DNA of 64,000 nucleotides from an uncultured Clostridia bacterium (GCA_947629905.1 CANRFM010000010.1:1-64000); one strand, 5' to 3'; positions 14,480 through 23,387 are shown, counted from the stretch's first letter. Notes: a model not told the origin generated them from the sequence alone. A program made the numbers and translations.

Positions 14480-16126
14480 ATGGAACCATTATTTCACAGA
14501 TACAGTACGACCACCTTTGATGAAAAGGGGCAGATGAAAGATTTTACACTGCACTATGAGGAGAATTTCAACTTCGGCTATGACGTGGTAGACATCATTG
14601 CCGATGAAGAGCCCGGCAAGCGTGCCGTTCAGTGGTGCGATGAAGCGGGCAATGAAAAAATGCTGACATTCGGGGACGTGGCAAGGCTGTCCTCGCAGGC
14701 GGGGGCTTACTTGATGGAACAGGGCATCCGCAAGGGCGACCGGGTGCTTGTCATGCTCAAACGGCACTACGAGTACTGGTATATTGCCACGGCACTGCAC
14801 AAGATCGGTGCGGTGCTCGTTCCGGCAACGCATATGCTGCGGACCCATGACATCACCTACCGCATTCAGGCGGCGGACATCCGGGCGATCATTTCGGCAG
14901 AGAGTGAGGATCTGTGCGAACGCATCCGGGAAGCTGCTGCGGAAACGCCGCAGAAGCCGAAGCTGTTCACCGTCCGTGCAGAACGTGAGGGCTTTACCCG
15001 GATCGATGACAAATTAGATGCCTATCCGGAACGGTTGGAACGTGTGCCGACCCACATTTCCGATCAGTTCCTGATCTACTTCACATCCGGCACGACCGGA
15101 AACCCGAAAATGGCAGTGCATACCTACTCCTATCCTTTGGGGCATATCGTGGCAGCTGCCTACTGGCACTGTGTACAGAATGACGGACTGCACCTGACCG
15201 TTGCGGACACCGGATGGGCAAAATGTTCGTGGGGGAAGATCTACGGACAGTGGCTGTGCGGTACGGCAGTTATGGTCTATGAGTTTGAGCGCTTCCATGC
15301 GGAACAGATGATGCAGGTGCTGGAAAAGTATCAGGTGACAACGTTCTGCGCACCGCCGACTTTGTACCGGCTGATGGCAAAGACCGGGATCCGCCGGGAG
15401 GCATTCGCAAGCGTGAAGCACGCTTCCACAGCGGGAGAAGCTTTGCAGGAGGAGATCATCCGCCTGTTCCATGAAGCGACCGGACTGGAGATCATGGAGG
15501 GCTTCGGGCAGAGCGAGACGACGCTTGTGATCGGCAATTTTGACGGGATGCAGCCGAAACGTGGCTCTATGGGCAAGCCGAATCCGCTGTACAAAGTGGT
15601 ACTCGTAGATGCCGGCCAGAACCCGGTCAAGGCAGGCGAACAGGGAGAGATCTGCATTGACACAAGAGAGCGGATGCCTGAAACGCTTTGCATCTGCTAC
15701 CTGAACAACGAGGAAGCCAACGAACGCTACTGGCGCAACGGCTTGTATCATACGGGCGATACGGCATATTTTGACGAGGACGGGTATTATTACTACATCG
15801 GGCGTGTGGATGATGTCATCAAGTCGAGCGGCTACCGCATCGGACCGTTCGAGGTGGAGAGCGTACTCATTCAGCACCCGGCAGTGCTGGAGTGTGCTAT
15901 TACCGGTGTTCCGGACGAGGAACGGGGACAGCTTGTCAAGGCGACTGTCGTGCTGTGTGAGGGCTACGAACCGACCGAGGAGCTGAAAAAAGAACTTCAG
16001 ACCTTTGTCAAGGAACGCACTGCGCCCTACAAATACCCGAGGGTGATCGCTTTCACGAAAGAACTCCCCAAGACCACCAGCGGCAAGATCTGCTACAATA
16101 TCCTGCGGCAGCAGGACTGGAAATAA
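14480..16126 (+). CDS. Acyl-CoA synthetase (AMP-forming, medium-chain/ACSM-like)
   Basis: 548 residues, ANL superfamily: it activates a carboxylic acid to acyl-AMP and then acyl-CoA. Motifs in order are the P-loop-like YFTSGTTGNPKMAVH (about 195-209), GFGQSETT (about 339-346), TGDTAYFDEDGYYYYIGR (about 423-440) with the hinge region that follows, and the catalytic Lys in KTTSGKI near the end. It is last in the fatty-acid operon, 20 bases after accA, with a terminator behind it. Substrate is not readable; ruminococci classically take up isobutyrate or 2-methylbutyrate, so activation of FabH primers or of exogenous fatty acids is a reasonable inference. Confidence 0.85.
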   Translation: MEPLFHRYSTTTFDEKGQMKDFTLHYEENFNFGYDVVDIIADEEPGKRAVQWCDEAGNEKMLTFGDVARLSSQAGAYLMEQGIRKGDRVLVMLKRHYEYWYIATALHKIGAVLVPATHMLRTHDITYRIQAADIRAIISAESEDLCERIREAAAETPQKPKLFTVRAEREGFTRIDDKLDAYPERLERVPTHISDQFLIYFTSGTTGNPKMAVHTYSYPLGHIVAAAYWHCVQNDGLHLTVADTGWAKCSWGKIYGQWLCGTAVMVYEFERFHAEQMMQVLEKYQVTTFCAPPTLYRLMAKTGIRREAFASVKHASTAGEALQEEIIRLFHEATGLEIMEGFGQSETTLVIGNFDGMQPKRGSMGKPNPLYKVVLVDAGQNPVKAGEQGEICIDTRERMPETLCICYLNNEEANERYWRNGLYHTGDTAYFDEDGYYYYIGRVDDVIKSSGYRIGPFEVESVLIQHPAVLECAITGVPDEERGQLVKATVVLCEGYEPTEELKKELQTFVKERTAPYKYPRVIAFTKELPKTTSGKICYNILRQQDWK

Positions 16127-16131
16127 GATCC

Positions 16132-16170
16132 ACGGCAGGAACGGCATATTGCGCTGTTCCTGCCGTTTGT
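16132..16170 (+). terminator. Terminator of the fatty-acid operon
   Basis: ACGGCAGGAAC (16132-16142) pairs perfectly with GTTCCTGCCGT (16156-16166), followed by TTGT. It marks the end of the fabH-to-acyl-CoA-synthetase operon. Confidence 0.85.
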
Positions 16171-16236
16171 ATCTGCATTTTATATGATCAGTTTTTGTGC
16201 TGAATGACAGTTTTACAGAAAAACAGGCTTTCCCTC

Positions 16237-16265
16237 TTGACATATTTTCCGAAATTGTTTATAAT
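16237..16265 (+). promoter_or_regulatory. Promoter of the hybrid histidine kinase
   Basis: Exact consensus TTGACA (16237-16242), 17-bp spacer, TATAAT (16260-16265). The kinase ATG is 64 bases downstream. Confidence 0.8.
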
Positions 16266-16329
16266 AGAAGAGACAACGTTTCACTTTTACGGTCAGCTGT
16301 CTCCGGACGGCTGTTGTGGGGGTAAGAAT

Positions 16330-18942
16330 ATGACAAAACAACCGAAAAAAGATACCGCACAAAAAAATAAAAATAAGCTCAGGGAAAAAAATATCGTAGT
16401 GGCAATCATTGTAATGCTGCTGACCTCTGCTGTCATGGCAGGGGCGTATGCCCGCATTTCCTACACGACCAAACAGCGGGGCTATGAACGGATGAGCGAT
16501 GTCGTGAATATGCTGACAGCTGACATCTGCGACAAGCTACAGCGTGACAGCGATATTCTCAATTCCCTTGCCGGGGTCATCACCATTGAGACGCAGGATG
16601 ACGGATCGTATGACTACGAGAATTTAGCGGCGATCATTGACGAGTACGACAATATCACACCGACCATGTCGCTGAATCTGCTGCTGCCTGATGATATGCT
16701 GATCTCCGGGAAACATTTTATCATGGATGTGTCCGGAAAGCTGTCCTTTGAGGAGGAGGCAAAGAAAGGCGAGTATGTCTCCGAAAAGATGCCGAATGTC
16801 ATGGACAACGGCAGAATGGTCATCCGCCATTTTGTGCCGATCGAAAAGAACGGCAAGACAGTCGGAATGCTCTATTCCTCGACGGCGCTCGAAGACCTGC
16901 CGCAGCTGCTGAGTGCGGACGATGTCTACAACGGGAATGTGGATATTTACCTGATCGACCAGAACACGGGCGAATTTCTCATGGATACGCTGCACAATGA
17001 AATGGGCAGCGTGGCGGATTTTGGCGGCGGGAAAACCAAGGACGGCGACAGCCCGGAAAAGATCCGGGAGAAATTCCAGAACGGCGAACCCGGTTATTCC
17101 GTCTTTTATTCCAAGACGGCAGGGGAGTATCTCTATTTCTACTACGAGCCGATGGTTACCAAGGAGAAAACGGACGACGGTACGCTGTTTGGCAGCAACT
17201 GGACGATCTGTATTTCTGTACCGGAGAAGGAAGTCCTTGTCAACGTGTACAGCACCCGCCGTACCTGCCTGACGATGATCGGCATTGAGTTCCTCATCAT
17301 GATCGCATTCCTTGTCTGGACGATCCGCAACACCAATGTCACACTCGAAAAGGCTGTCCTCGAAGAACGTCTGATCAAAGCCGAAAACGCCGAGCGTGCC
17401 AAGACCATGTTCCTCTCGAATATGTCCCACGACATCCGCACGCCTATGAATGCGATCATCGGCTATGCTACACTGGCAGCGACCAATATCGACAATAAGG
17501 AGCGCATACAGGACTATCTCTCCAAAATCCTTTCGTCCAGTAATCACCTGCTCAGTCTGATCAACGATGTACTGGACATGAGCCGTATCGAAAGCGGACG
17601 GGTGGACATTGAGGAAACCGAGTGCAGCTTGCCGGATATGCTCCACGACCTGCGGAATATCCTGCAAAGTCAGATCAATGCCAACCAGCTCAATTTCTAT
17701 ATTGACACCATTGATGTCATTGACGAAGACGTTTACTGCGACAGGCTTCACCTGAATCAGGTGCTGCTGAACCTGTTGAGCAATGCCATTAAATTTACCC
17801 CGGCAGGCGGGTCGGTTTCCCTGATTTTCCAGCAGAAACCCGGTGCGCCGGAGGGCTATGCAGCGTATGAGATCCGTGTCAAGGACACCGGCATCGGCAT
17901 GAGCCCGGAATTTCTCAAGCACGTGTTCGAGCCGTTTGAGCGGGAGCAGAATTCCACCGTCAGCGGCATTCAGGGTACGGGTCTGGGCATGGCGATCGCT
18001 AAGAACATCGTTGACATGATGGGCGGCACGATCGAGGCGAAGAGCGAACAGGGCAAGGGCACGGAGTTCATTCTCCATTTAGAGCTTCGTCTCCAGTCCG
18101 AACGCAAGAAAGTCGAGCCGGTCAAGGAACTGGAGGGCTTGCACGCTTTGGTGGTGGACGATGACTACACGATCTGCGACAGCGTTGCCAAAATGCTTGT
18201 GCAGCTCGGTTTGCGGGCAGACTGGACGATGTCCGGGCGGGAGGCAGTGCTTCACGCCAAGCACGCCTGCGAACTGGGGGATGAATTTGATGCGTATATC
18301 ATTGACTGGCAGCTGCCGGATTTCAATGGTATTGAAATTGCAAGGCGCATTCGTGCCGATATCGGCGATACCGTGCCGATTATCATCCTGACAGCCTACG
18401 ACTGGGCAAGCATTGAGGATGAGGCAAGGGCTGCGGGCGTGACAGCGTTCTGCAACAAGCCGATCTTCGTTTCCTCTCTGCGGGATGCCCTGCTGTCGGC
18501 ACTCGGCAAGCCGGACGAGACCGTGGAACACGCCGTTCTTCCCAAGCCGGATGTCAGCCTGAAAGGCAAGCGCATTCTGCTGGTCGAGGACAACGAGCTG
18601 AACCGGGAGATCGCACAGGAAATTCTTGCCGAAAGCGGCTTTGTTGTCGAAACGGCAGAGGATGGTTCGTATGCGGTCGAAATGGTGGCAAAGTCGGAAC
18701 CGGGCTATTTTGACCTGATCCTGATGGATGTACAGATGCCGATCATGAACGGCTATGAAGCGACCAAGGCGATCCGCAAGCTCAGCAAACCGGAACTTGC
18801 CAATATCCCGATCATTGCCATGACTGCCAATGCCTTCAACGAGGATAAGCGGGAAGCACTGGCAAGCGGCATGAATGACCACACCGCAAAGCCCATTGAT
18901 ATGGAACAGCTTTTTGAAACGCTCAAGAAATACCTGACCTGA
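16330..18942 (+). CDS. Hybrid sensor histidine kinase with two receiver domains
   Basis: 870 residues. Order: a transmembrane helix (about 20-42), an extracellular sensor region of about 280 residues (Cache-like in size, not identified), a second helix (about 312-332), HisKA with His367 in NMSHDIRTPMNA, HATPase with LLNLLSNAIKF and GTGLGMAIAKNI, then two receiver domains. REC1 has Asp659 (IIDWQLPDFNG) and REC2 has Asp800 (LILMDVQMPIMNG) with KPID near the end. There is no C-terminal HPt domain; instead separate HPt and REC-HD-GYP genes follow on the same strand, which suggests a multistep phosphorelay. The start is ATG at 16330 behind GGGGGT. The signal is unknown. Confidence 0.9.
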   Translation: MTKQPKKDTAQKNKNKLREKNIVVAIIVMLLTSAVMAGAYARISYTTKQRGYERMSDVVNMLTADICDKLQRDSDILNSLAGVITIETQDDGSYDYENLAAIIDEYDNITPTMSLNLLLPDDMLISGKHFIMDVSGKLSFEEEAKKGEYVSEKMPNVMDNGRMVIRHFVPIEKNGKTVGMLYSSTALEDLPQLLSADDVYNGNVDIYLIDQNTGEFLMDTLHNEMGSVADFGGGKTKDGDSPEKIREKFQNGEPGYSVFYSKTAGEYLYFYYEPMVTKEKTDDGTLFGSNWTICISVPEKEVLVNVYSTRRTCLTMIGIEFLIMIAFLVWTIRNTNVTLEKAVLEERLIKAENAERAKTMFLSNMSHDIRTPMNAIIGYATLAATNIDNKERIQDYLSKILSSSNHLLSLINDVLDMSRIESGRVDIEETECSLPDMLHDLRNILQSQINANQLNFYIDTIDVIDEDVYCDRLHLNQVLLNLLSNAIKFTPAGGSVSLIFQQKPGAPEGYAAYEIRVKDTGIGMSPEFLKHVFEPFEREQNSTVSGIQGTGLGMAIAKNIVDMMGGTIEAKSEQGKGTEFILHLELRLQSERKKVEPVKELEGLHALVVDDDYTICDSVAKMLVQLGLRADWTMSGREAVLHAKHACELGDEFDAYIIDWQLPDFNGIEIARRIRADIGDTVPIIILTAYDWASIEDEARAAGVTAFCNKPIFVSSLRDALLSALGKPDETVEHAVLPKPDVSLKGKRILLVEDNELNREIAQEILAESGFVVETAEDGSYAVEMVAKSEPGYFDLILMDVQMPIMNGYEATKAIRKLSKPELANIPIIAMTANAFNEDKREALASGMNDHTAKPIDMEQLFETLKKYLT

Positions 18943-18968
18943 AAAAAGAGCGGCAGAAGCCGCTCCGT
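18943..18968 (-). terminator. Hairpin between kinase and DUF gene
   Basis: GAGCGGC (18948-18954), loop, GCCGCTC (18959-18965). On the minus strand it is followed by six Ts, so it terminates the convergent gene ending at 18970. It may also stop the kinase transcript weakly. Confidence 0.75.
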
Positions 18969-18969
18969 A

Positions 18970-19404
18970 TCAGAGAAAGGGACGCATATCATTCGCAAGG
19001 CGTTCCTCAACCTTGACCAGCTTATCAGCGAGCTGCCGGGAAGAACGGTCGGCTGCCTGATATTGGTTGATATACTTGTGAAGTGACTTCACGCCCATGT
19101 TGCAGCCGTCGGTGATGAGATCGGCAATGGTGCTGTCGGATTCGTCCACAGCGAGTTTGACATTGGTCTTGAACCATGACATACCTTTGGCTATGGCAGC
19201 CGGTTCTTTGCCGTCGTCGTGATAGCTGTCGAGCAGCGCATTCAGTTCGTGCTTGATGTCGGAATTGTCATCAAGCCCCCGGCGCAGACGTTCACGCAGC
19301 TTTTCGCTCCTGACATAGGGCATGGTCTCTTCAATGGCGGAAACGCCCATTTTTACCCCTGCATCACATTCCCGCAGAAGCCGGATGGTATCTTGTTCGA
19401 TCAT
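18970..19404 (-). CDS. Conserved hypothetical protein, predicted helical bundle
   Basis: 144 residues, rich in charged amphipathic helices with no membrane segment or signal peptide. Segments such as ESDSTIADLITDGCNMGVKS and a C-terminal RLANDMRPFL resemble conserved clostridial proteins of ferritin-like or DUF2383-like shape, but I cannot assign a family with certainty. I choose ATG at 19404 because AAAGGAGG stands 8 bases upstream; the longer ORF lacks such a site. It lies opposite in direction between the hybrid kinase and its HPt gene, with its own promoter and terminator, so it interrupts the signalling cluster. Function unknown. Confidence 0.7.
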   Translation of the reverse strand: MIEQDTIRLLRECDAGVKMGVSAIEETMPYVRSEKLRERLRRGLDDNSDIKHELNALLDSYHDDGKEPAAIAKGMSWFKTNVKLAVDESDSTIADLITDGCNMGVKSLHKYINQYQAADRSSRQLADKLVKVEERLANDMRPFL

Positions 19405-19431
19405 GAATAGGACCTCCTTTCGGTTTCCGGT

Positions 19432-19461
19432 AGTATATGCAGTTCCGGGGCAATTATGCAA
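19432..19461 (-). promoter_or_regulatory. Promoter of the helical-bundle gene
   Basis: Minus strand TTGCAT (19456-19461), 18-bp spacer, TATACT (19432-19437), 28 bases before the ATG. Confidence 0.55.
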
Positions 19462-19505
19462 GCAATCGAAAACAGCAGATACAACAGCATTAAGGAGGAA
19501 ACATC

Positions 19506-19856
19506 ATGGCACTGATGGAGGAGTTACAGGCATTAGGCGTCAACACCGATGAGGCGCTTTCCCGTTTTATGAACAATGCGGGGCTTTATCAGAGAATGCT
19601 GGGGAAATTTATTGACAATGCGGAAAAAGTTCAGGTGCTGCCGTTTCTGGAAGCCGGTGATCTGGAAACAGCACAGAACAACGCCCACACCCTGAAAGGC
19701 GTGACGGGCAATCTGTCGCTGACACCGCTCTATGCGGGGTATAGTGATATGATGGTCGCATTCCGTGCCGGAGAGCCGGAAAAGGCGAAGCAGAAGCTGC
19801 TCGAGATCCTGCCGGTGCAGGAGCAGATCCTTGACTGCATCCGGAAAAATCAGTAG
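19506..19856 (+). CDS. Free-standing histidine phosphotransfer (HPt) protein
   Basis: 116 residues, a single HPt helical bundle. The phosphorylatable residue is His61 in NNAHTLKGVTGNL. Such proteins pass phosphate between receiver domains of a hybrid kinase and an output regulator. It stands between the hybrid kinase (two receivers, no HPt) and a REC-HD-GYP protein 27 bases downstream, which fits a role as the missing shuttle. ATG at 19506 follows AAGGAGG. Pairing is inferred from position and domain content. Confidence 0.88.
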   Translation: MALMEELQALGVNTDEALSRFMNNAGLYQRMLGKFIDNAEKVQVLPFLEAGDLETAQNNAHTLKGVTGNLSLTPLYAGYSDMMVAFRAGEPEKAKQKLLEILPVQEQILDCIRKNQ

Positions 19857-19883
19857 CCGTATGCGGCAAGGGAGGTGCATCCG

Positions 19884-20903
19884 ATGGAAAAGATACTTGT
19901 AGTAGATGATATGGAGATCAACCGTGCGATACTGGCAGAGGGATTCAAGGATGCCTACACGATCTTAGAGGCAGAGAACGGCGAGGAGGCAATGGAGATC
20001 CTGAAACGGGAACCCATTTCCGCCGTGCTGCTTGACCTCATCATGCCCGTCCGGGATGGGATCTCTGTATTGCAGGAGATGAATGAACTGGGCATGGTGC
20101 TGCATATTCCGGTGTTTATCATCACGGCTGCCAACGAGGATGAACTGCTGATGAAAGCCTATAATTTGGGTGCAGTGGATGTCATTGTCAAGCCGTTCCT
20201 GATGAACTTTCTGCGCTGCCGGATCAGCAATGTGATCGAGCTTTACAAGCATAGAAATGATCTGGAAGCGCTCGTCAAGGAGCAGGTGGAACGCCTTGAG
20301 ACGATCAACCAGTCCATGGTCGAGACACTGGCAACGCTGATCGAGTTCCGTGACTGCGAATCCGGTGAACACGTCAAGCGCATCTGCGGTCTGACGGAGA
20401 TCCTCATGAATGCAGCCAGCGAAATGTACCCGGAGTACCGCCTGCCGCAGGCGGAGATCGACAAGATCGTGACCGCTTCGGTGCTGCACGATGTGGGGAA
20501 GATCGCCATTCCGGACAATATTCTCCAGAAACCGGGCAGGCTGACGAAAGAGGAATTTGAGATCATGAAGCAGCACACCACAAGGGGCTGCGACATTCTC
20601 CAGAAAATTCCGGACATCATGGACAGCGATATTTATAACTACAGCTACGACATTGCCCGTCACCACCACGAACGCTGGGACGGCAGAGGATACCCGGACG
20701 GTCTGAAAGGTGACGAGATCACGATCTGGTCGCAGGTCGTTGCCGTGGCGGACGTGTATGATGCCCTGACCTCTCCGAGAGTGTATAAGGCAGCATTCAG
20801 CCACGAAAAGGCAGTGGAAATGATCTACAACGGCGAGTGCGGCGTTTTCAACCCGAAAGTGCTCGAAGTATTCAAGCAAAATATTGATAAGATCCGCAAA
20901 TAA
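19884..20903 (+). CDS. Response regulator with HD-GYP domain (c-di-GMP phosphodiesterase)
   Basis: 339 residues. REC domain (about 1-120) with Asp51 in VLLDLIMPVRDG and the conserved Lys in VIVKPF. A coiled linker leads to an HD-GYP domain (about 150-335) with metal ligands in LHDVGKIAIPDNIL, HH in IARHHHERWDGRGYPDG (the GYP signature) and VADVYDALTS. HD-GYP enzymes hydrolyse c-di-GMP. ATG at 19884 lies 8 bases after GGAGG; an upstream GTG overlaps the ribosome-binding site. It probably receives phosphate from the HPt protein encoded just upstream. Confidence 0.92.
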   Translation: MEKILVVDDMEINRAILAEGFKDAYTILEAENGEEAMEILKREPISAVLLDLIMPVRDGISVLQEMNELGMVLHIPVFIITAANEDELLMKAYNLGAVDVIVKPFLMNFLRCRISNVIELYKHRNDLEALVKEQVERLETINQSMVETLATLIEFRDCESGEHVKRICGLTEILMNAASEMYPEYRLPQAEIDKIVTASVLHDVGKIAIPDNILQKPGRLTKEEFEIMKQHTTRGCDILQKIPDIMDSDIYNYSYDIARHHHERWDGRGYPDGLKGDEITIWSQVVAVADVYDALTSPRVYKAAFSHEKAVEMIYNGECGVFNPKVLEVFKQNIDKIRK

Positions 20904-20908
20904 ATAGA

Positions 20909-20955
20909 TTGCCCGATGCGCTTAACGGCGTACCGGGCAGTTTTTTATTTTTTCA
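20909..20955. terminator. Terminator between HD-GYP and SDR genes
   Basis: TTGCCCG (20909-20915) can pair with CGGGCAG (20934-20940), followed by TTTTTTATTTTTT. It serves the HD-GYP transcript; the minus-strand SDR gene ends at 20945 inside the T-rich run. Confidence 0.75.
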
Positions 20956-21715
20956 AAGGCTCCCGCTGCTTCTGAAAGTGACAGAGGATGGCAGCGGATA
21001 TGGTTTCGGGACAAAGCTGCAATGCCGCATAGCCAAGTTTGATGGGGAGCGTAGGGAGGATGATCGCTTTCCCCGCAAGAGCGCATTCAATGGCATACTG
21101 TGCCACATAGCGTGGGTCGGCAGGTTTTGCGGCAAAGGTCACGCCCGTCCGGGCATTGAAATTGGTATCCACCGGTCCGGGGCAGAGTACACAGACCTGA
21201 ACACGGGAATGCATCTGCCGCAGTTCTTCCCGGATGGCAGTAGACAGACGGACGACGTAGTTTTTCGAGGCGTAGTAGCTGCTGAGGAGCGGCCCTGCCG
21301 CAAAGCCGGCAATCGAGCCGACATTCAGGATGATTCCGGCATCCCGTTTCACGAAGTCACGCAGGAACAGTTTCGTGAGGATGTGCAGGCTGCGGATGTT
21401 CACGTCGATCAGTTCCAGTTCCGTTTCGAGGGAAGTCTCCGTAAAAGCTCCGAATGTTCCGAATCCGGCGTTATTGATGAGAAAGTCGATCCTTGTCCCC
21501 TTGCAGAAGTCATACAGCCGCTGTGCCGCATCCCGTTCTGCAAGGTCGAGGGCGATGTATTTTGTCCCCGTGCCGAATTTGTTCGCCATGCGCCGCAGCA
21601 TCATTTCATTGCGCCCCGTGAGGACAAGCTGCCAGCCCTTGCGGTGGAGGTAAATTGCCATTTCCTTTCCAATGCCGGAGGTCGCTCCAGTAATCAGTGC
21701 TCGTTTCAAATGCAT
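20945..21715 (-). CDS. Short-chain dehydrogenase/reductase
   Basis: About 256 residues, classical SDR fold. The NAD(P)-binding TGATSGIG is near residues 8-15, NNAGFG in the middle, Ser in NVGSIAG, and the Y-A-S-K active-site motif in SSYYASKNYV. The C-terminal part is longer than FabG and has a hydrophobic stretch. The group resembles DltE/YqjQ-type dehydrogenases of unknown substrate. Start: ATG at 21715, or more likely by spacing the TTG at 21709, which lies 9 bases after GAAAGGA and gives M-K-R-A-L-I-T-G. It is a single-gene unit. The substrate cannot be predicted. Confidence 0.82.
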   Translation of the reverse strand: MHLKRALITGATSGIGKEMAIYLHRKGWQLVLTGRNEMMLRRMANKFGTGTKYIALDLAERDAAQRLYDFCKGTRIDFLINNAGFGTFGAFTETSLETELELIDVNIRSLHILTKLFLRDFVKRDAGIILNVGSIAGFAAGPLLSSYYASKNYVVRLSTAIREELRQMHSRVQVCVLCPGPVDTNFNARTGVTFAAKPADPRYVAQYAIECALAGKAIILPTLPIKLGYAALQLCPETISAAILCHFQKQREPLKK

Positions 21716-21749
21716 CATTCCTTTCAGGAGCAGAGATGCTCTTTTTATT

Positions 21750-21779
21750 AGTATAGCATATTTCCACAAAGGATTGCAA
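21750..21779 (-). promoter_or_regulatory. Promoter of the SDR gene
   Basis: Minus strand TTGCAA (21774-21779), 18-bp spacer ending TGC, TATACT (21750-21755). Confidence 0.55.
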
Positions 21780-21851
21780 GCGGTTTCTGAAAATTCTGTG
21801 AAAAACCAGAATTTTTTTGCAAAAACTATGGACTTATTTCCGGAATTGTAG

Positions 21852-21857
21852 TATAAT
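21852..21857 (+). promoter_or_regulatory. Probable -10 box of the acidic-repeat lipoprotein gene
   Basis: TATAAT stands 63 bases before the ATG at 21921. The -35 region (around 21829-21834) is poor, so the promoter may need an activator. The leader between them contains TGCCC...GGGCA, a small hairpin (about 21868-21891). Confidence 0.4.
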
Positions 21858-21920
21858 AGAAACGGACTGCCCCTGCACTGTACAGCGGGCATACATTCTG
21901 AAATTCCGGAGGTATTTGTT

Positions 21921-23375
21921 ATGTCTGTTTTCAAAAGAGCTGCGGCATTGCTGACGGCGGTCGGCTTGGCGGCTGCGTGCTCCGGCTGTGGGATGAATAC
22001 CAGAACGGCACTGACCGTGGACGGGTATGAAGTTCCTGCGGGCGTGTATATTTATTATGCCAATACTGCCTTGAATAATGCCCTCTCACAGCTTGCGGAG
22101 GAGAACCCCGACCTTGACACGACGGATCTCAAGGCTGTCAAGGCGGAAACCTTAGAGGGGCAGGACGTGCTGTCGTGGATTCAGGACAAGGCAACGGAAA
22201 TGTGCGTCAATTTCGTGGCAACGGAGAAGAAATTTGACGAACTGGGGCTTACCCTTGATGCCGATGCCAAGAACAATATCAGCATGATGATGGACTACTA
22301 CTGGTCGTCCAATCAGACAACCTATGAGAATAACGGCATCAGTGAAGCATCTTTCGAGAAGATCGTGACTTCTTCCTACAAGAGCGATATGCTCTTCATG
22401 CACTTCTACGGCGTGGACGGAGAAGAAGGTGTCACCGAGGACGAGCTGTATGACTACTATGCGGAGAACAATATCCGCTGCCAGTATGTTGCAGTTGACC
22501 TCAAGGACGGCGAAGGCAATCTCCTGAAATCCGACGGCAAGGCAGACATGATGGACATGGTGGAAGAATACCGTGACCGTGTGGAAGATGCCATGGACAA
22601 CGGCGGCGTGGGTGCTGTCATGACGGAGATGGACTATATTCAGGAGGATTACAACTACTATGTGACCTCTGTTTCGGAGGCGGCTGCCGGTGTGACCGGA
22701 GAAGCGGCTGCTACCACGACGAAGCGGACGACTACAGCGACCACCACCACTGCGGACGAGGATGAGACGGACGAGGAAGATGAAGAGACTACTGTAGCAG
22801 AGGACGAAGAATCCGAGGAAACGACCGAAGCAGAGGATGAAGAATCCGAGGAGACCACCGAAGCAGAGGACGAGGAATCCGAGGAAACGACCGAAGCAGA
22901 GGACGAGGAATCTGAAGAGACCACCGAAGCAGAGGACGAGGAAGTTGAGACGACTACCGGCACGGAGACAACGACTGCCGATTCTGAGACGGAAACGGAG
23001 ACAGAAACTGTTCCATTCCTGAATGAGCACATCATCAGCATCATTGACCCGGAGGACTACGAGGACGAGGAGGATATTACCTACACACCGAGCGAAGATG
23101 TGTACAACAAACTCCTTGAAATCGGGGAAAAGGACTATGGCAAGCCGTTCATCGTGGAGGAGGACGAGACCTATTATCTGGTTGTCCGCTACGACATCAA
23201 GGAGCGCATGACGGAGGATGACCTCTGGGGGGAATCTGCGGTGACAAATGCCGATTACACCAAATACGATGCCGATTTTCAGGCGGATCTGGATGAATGG
23301 AGTGCTGCACTGACGGTTCAGCGGAATGCTGCGGCATACAAGAGCTTTGACCCGTTCAAGTTTGATTTCAGCTAA
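21921..23375 (+). CDS. Foldase-like lipoprotein with acidic Thr/Glu tandem repeats
   Basis: 484 residues. A signal peptide with Cys near residues 20-23 (LAAACSGCG) indicates a lipoprotein. Residues about 25-255 are helical and resemble the N-terminal chaperone part of PrsA/SurA foldases (VDGYEVPAGVYIYY, then a YDYYAENNI region). Where a parvulin domain would be expected there is instead a low-complexity segment (about 265-365) of Thr tracts and four 11-residue AEDEESEETTE units. The end (SEDVYNKLLEIGEKDYGKPF onward) looks again like a foldase tail. Prolyl isomerase residues are not visible. It is probably an extracytoplasmic chaperone or wall-spanning protein; function inferred. Confidence 0.72.
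   Translation: MSVFKRAAALLTAVGLAAACSGCGMNTRTALTVDGYEVPAGVYIYYANTALNNALSQLAEENPDLDTTDLKAVKAETLEGQDVLSWIQDKATEMCVNFVATEKKFDELGLTLDADAKNNISMMMDYYWSSNQTTYENNGISEASFEKIVTSSYKSDMLFMHFYGVDGEEGVTEDELYDYYAENNIRCQYVAVDLKDGEGNLLKSDGKADMMDMVEEYRDRVEDAMDNGGVGAVMTEMDYIQEDYNYYVTSVSEAAAGVTGEAAATTTKRTTTATTTTADEDETDEEDEETTVAEDEESEETTEAEDEESEETTEAEDEESEETTEAEDEESEETTEAEDEEVETTTGTETTTADSETETETETVPFLNEHIISIIDPEDYEDEEDITYTPSEDVYNKLLEIGEKDYGKPFIVEEDETYYLVVRYDIKERMTEDDLWGESAVTNADYTKYDADFQADLDEWSAALTVQRNAAAYKSFDPFKFDFS
22797..22949 (+). repeat. 33-bp tandem repeat encoding AEDEESEETTE
   Basis: Four complete units of 33 bp (22797-22928) and a partial fifth unit. Units differ mainly at third codon positions (GAA/GAG, ACG/ACC), so the peptide is kept while the DNA drifts. 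All are in the reading frame of the lipoprotein. Confidence 0.9.
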
Positions 23376-23387
23376 TACGGACACAAG

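Noticed and set aside
22797..22949. 33-bp repeats as a possible CRISPR array
   Set aside because: Units are contiguous without unique spacers and are in frame with a coding sequence. No cas genes are in the window.
22658..23044. Antisense Ser/Val-rich ORF opposite the acidic repeat
   Set aside because: Its composition is just the complement of GAG/GAA/ACC codons of the lipoprotein repeat; there is no start signal.
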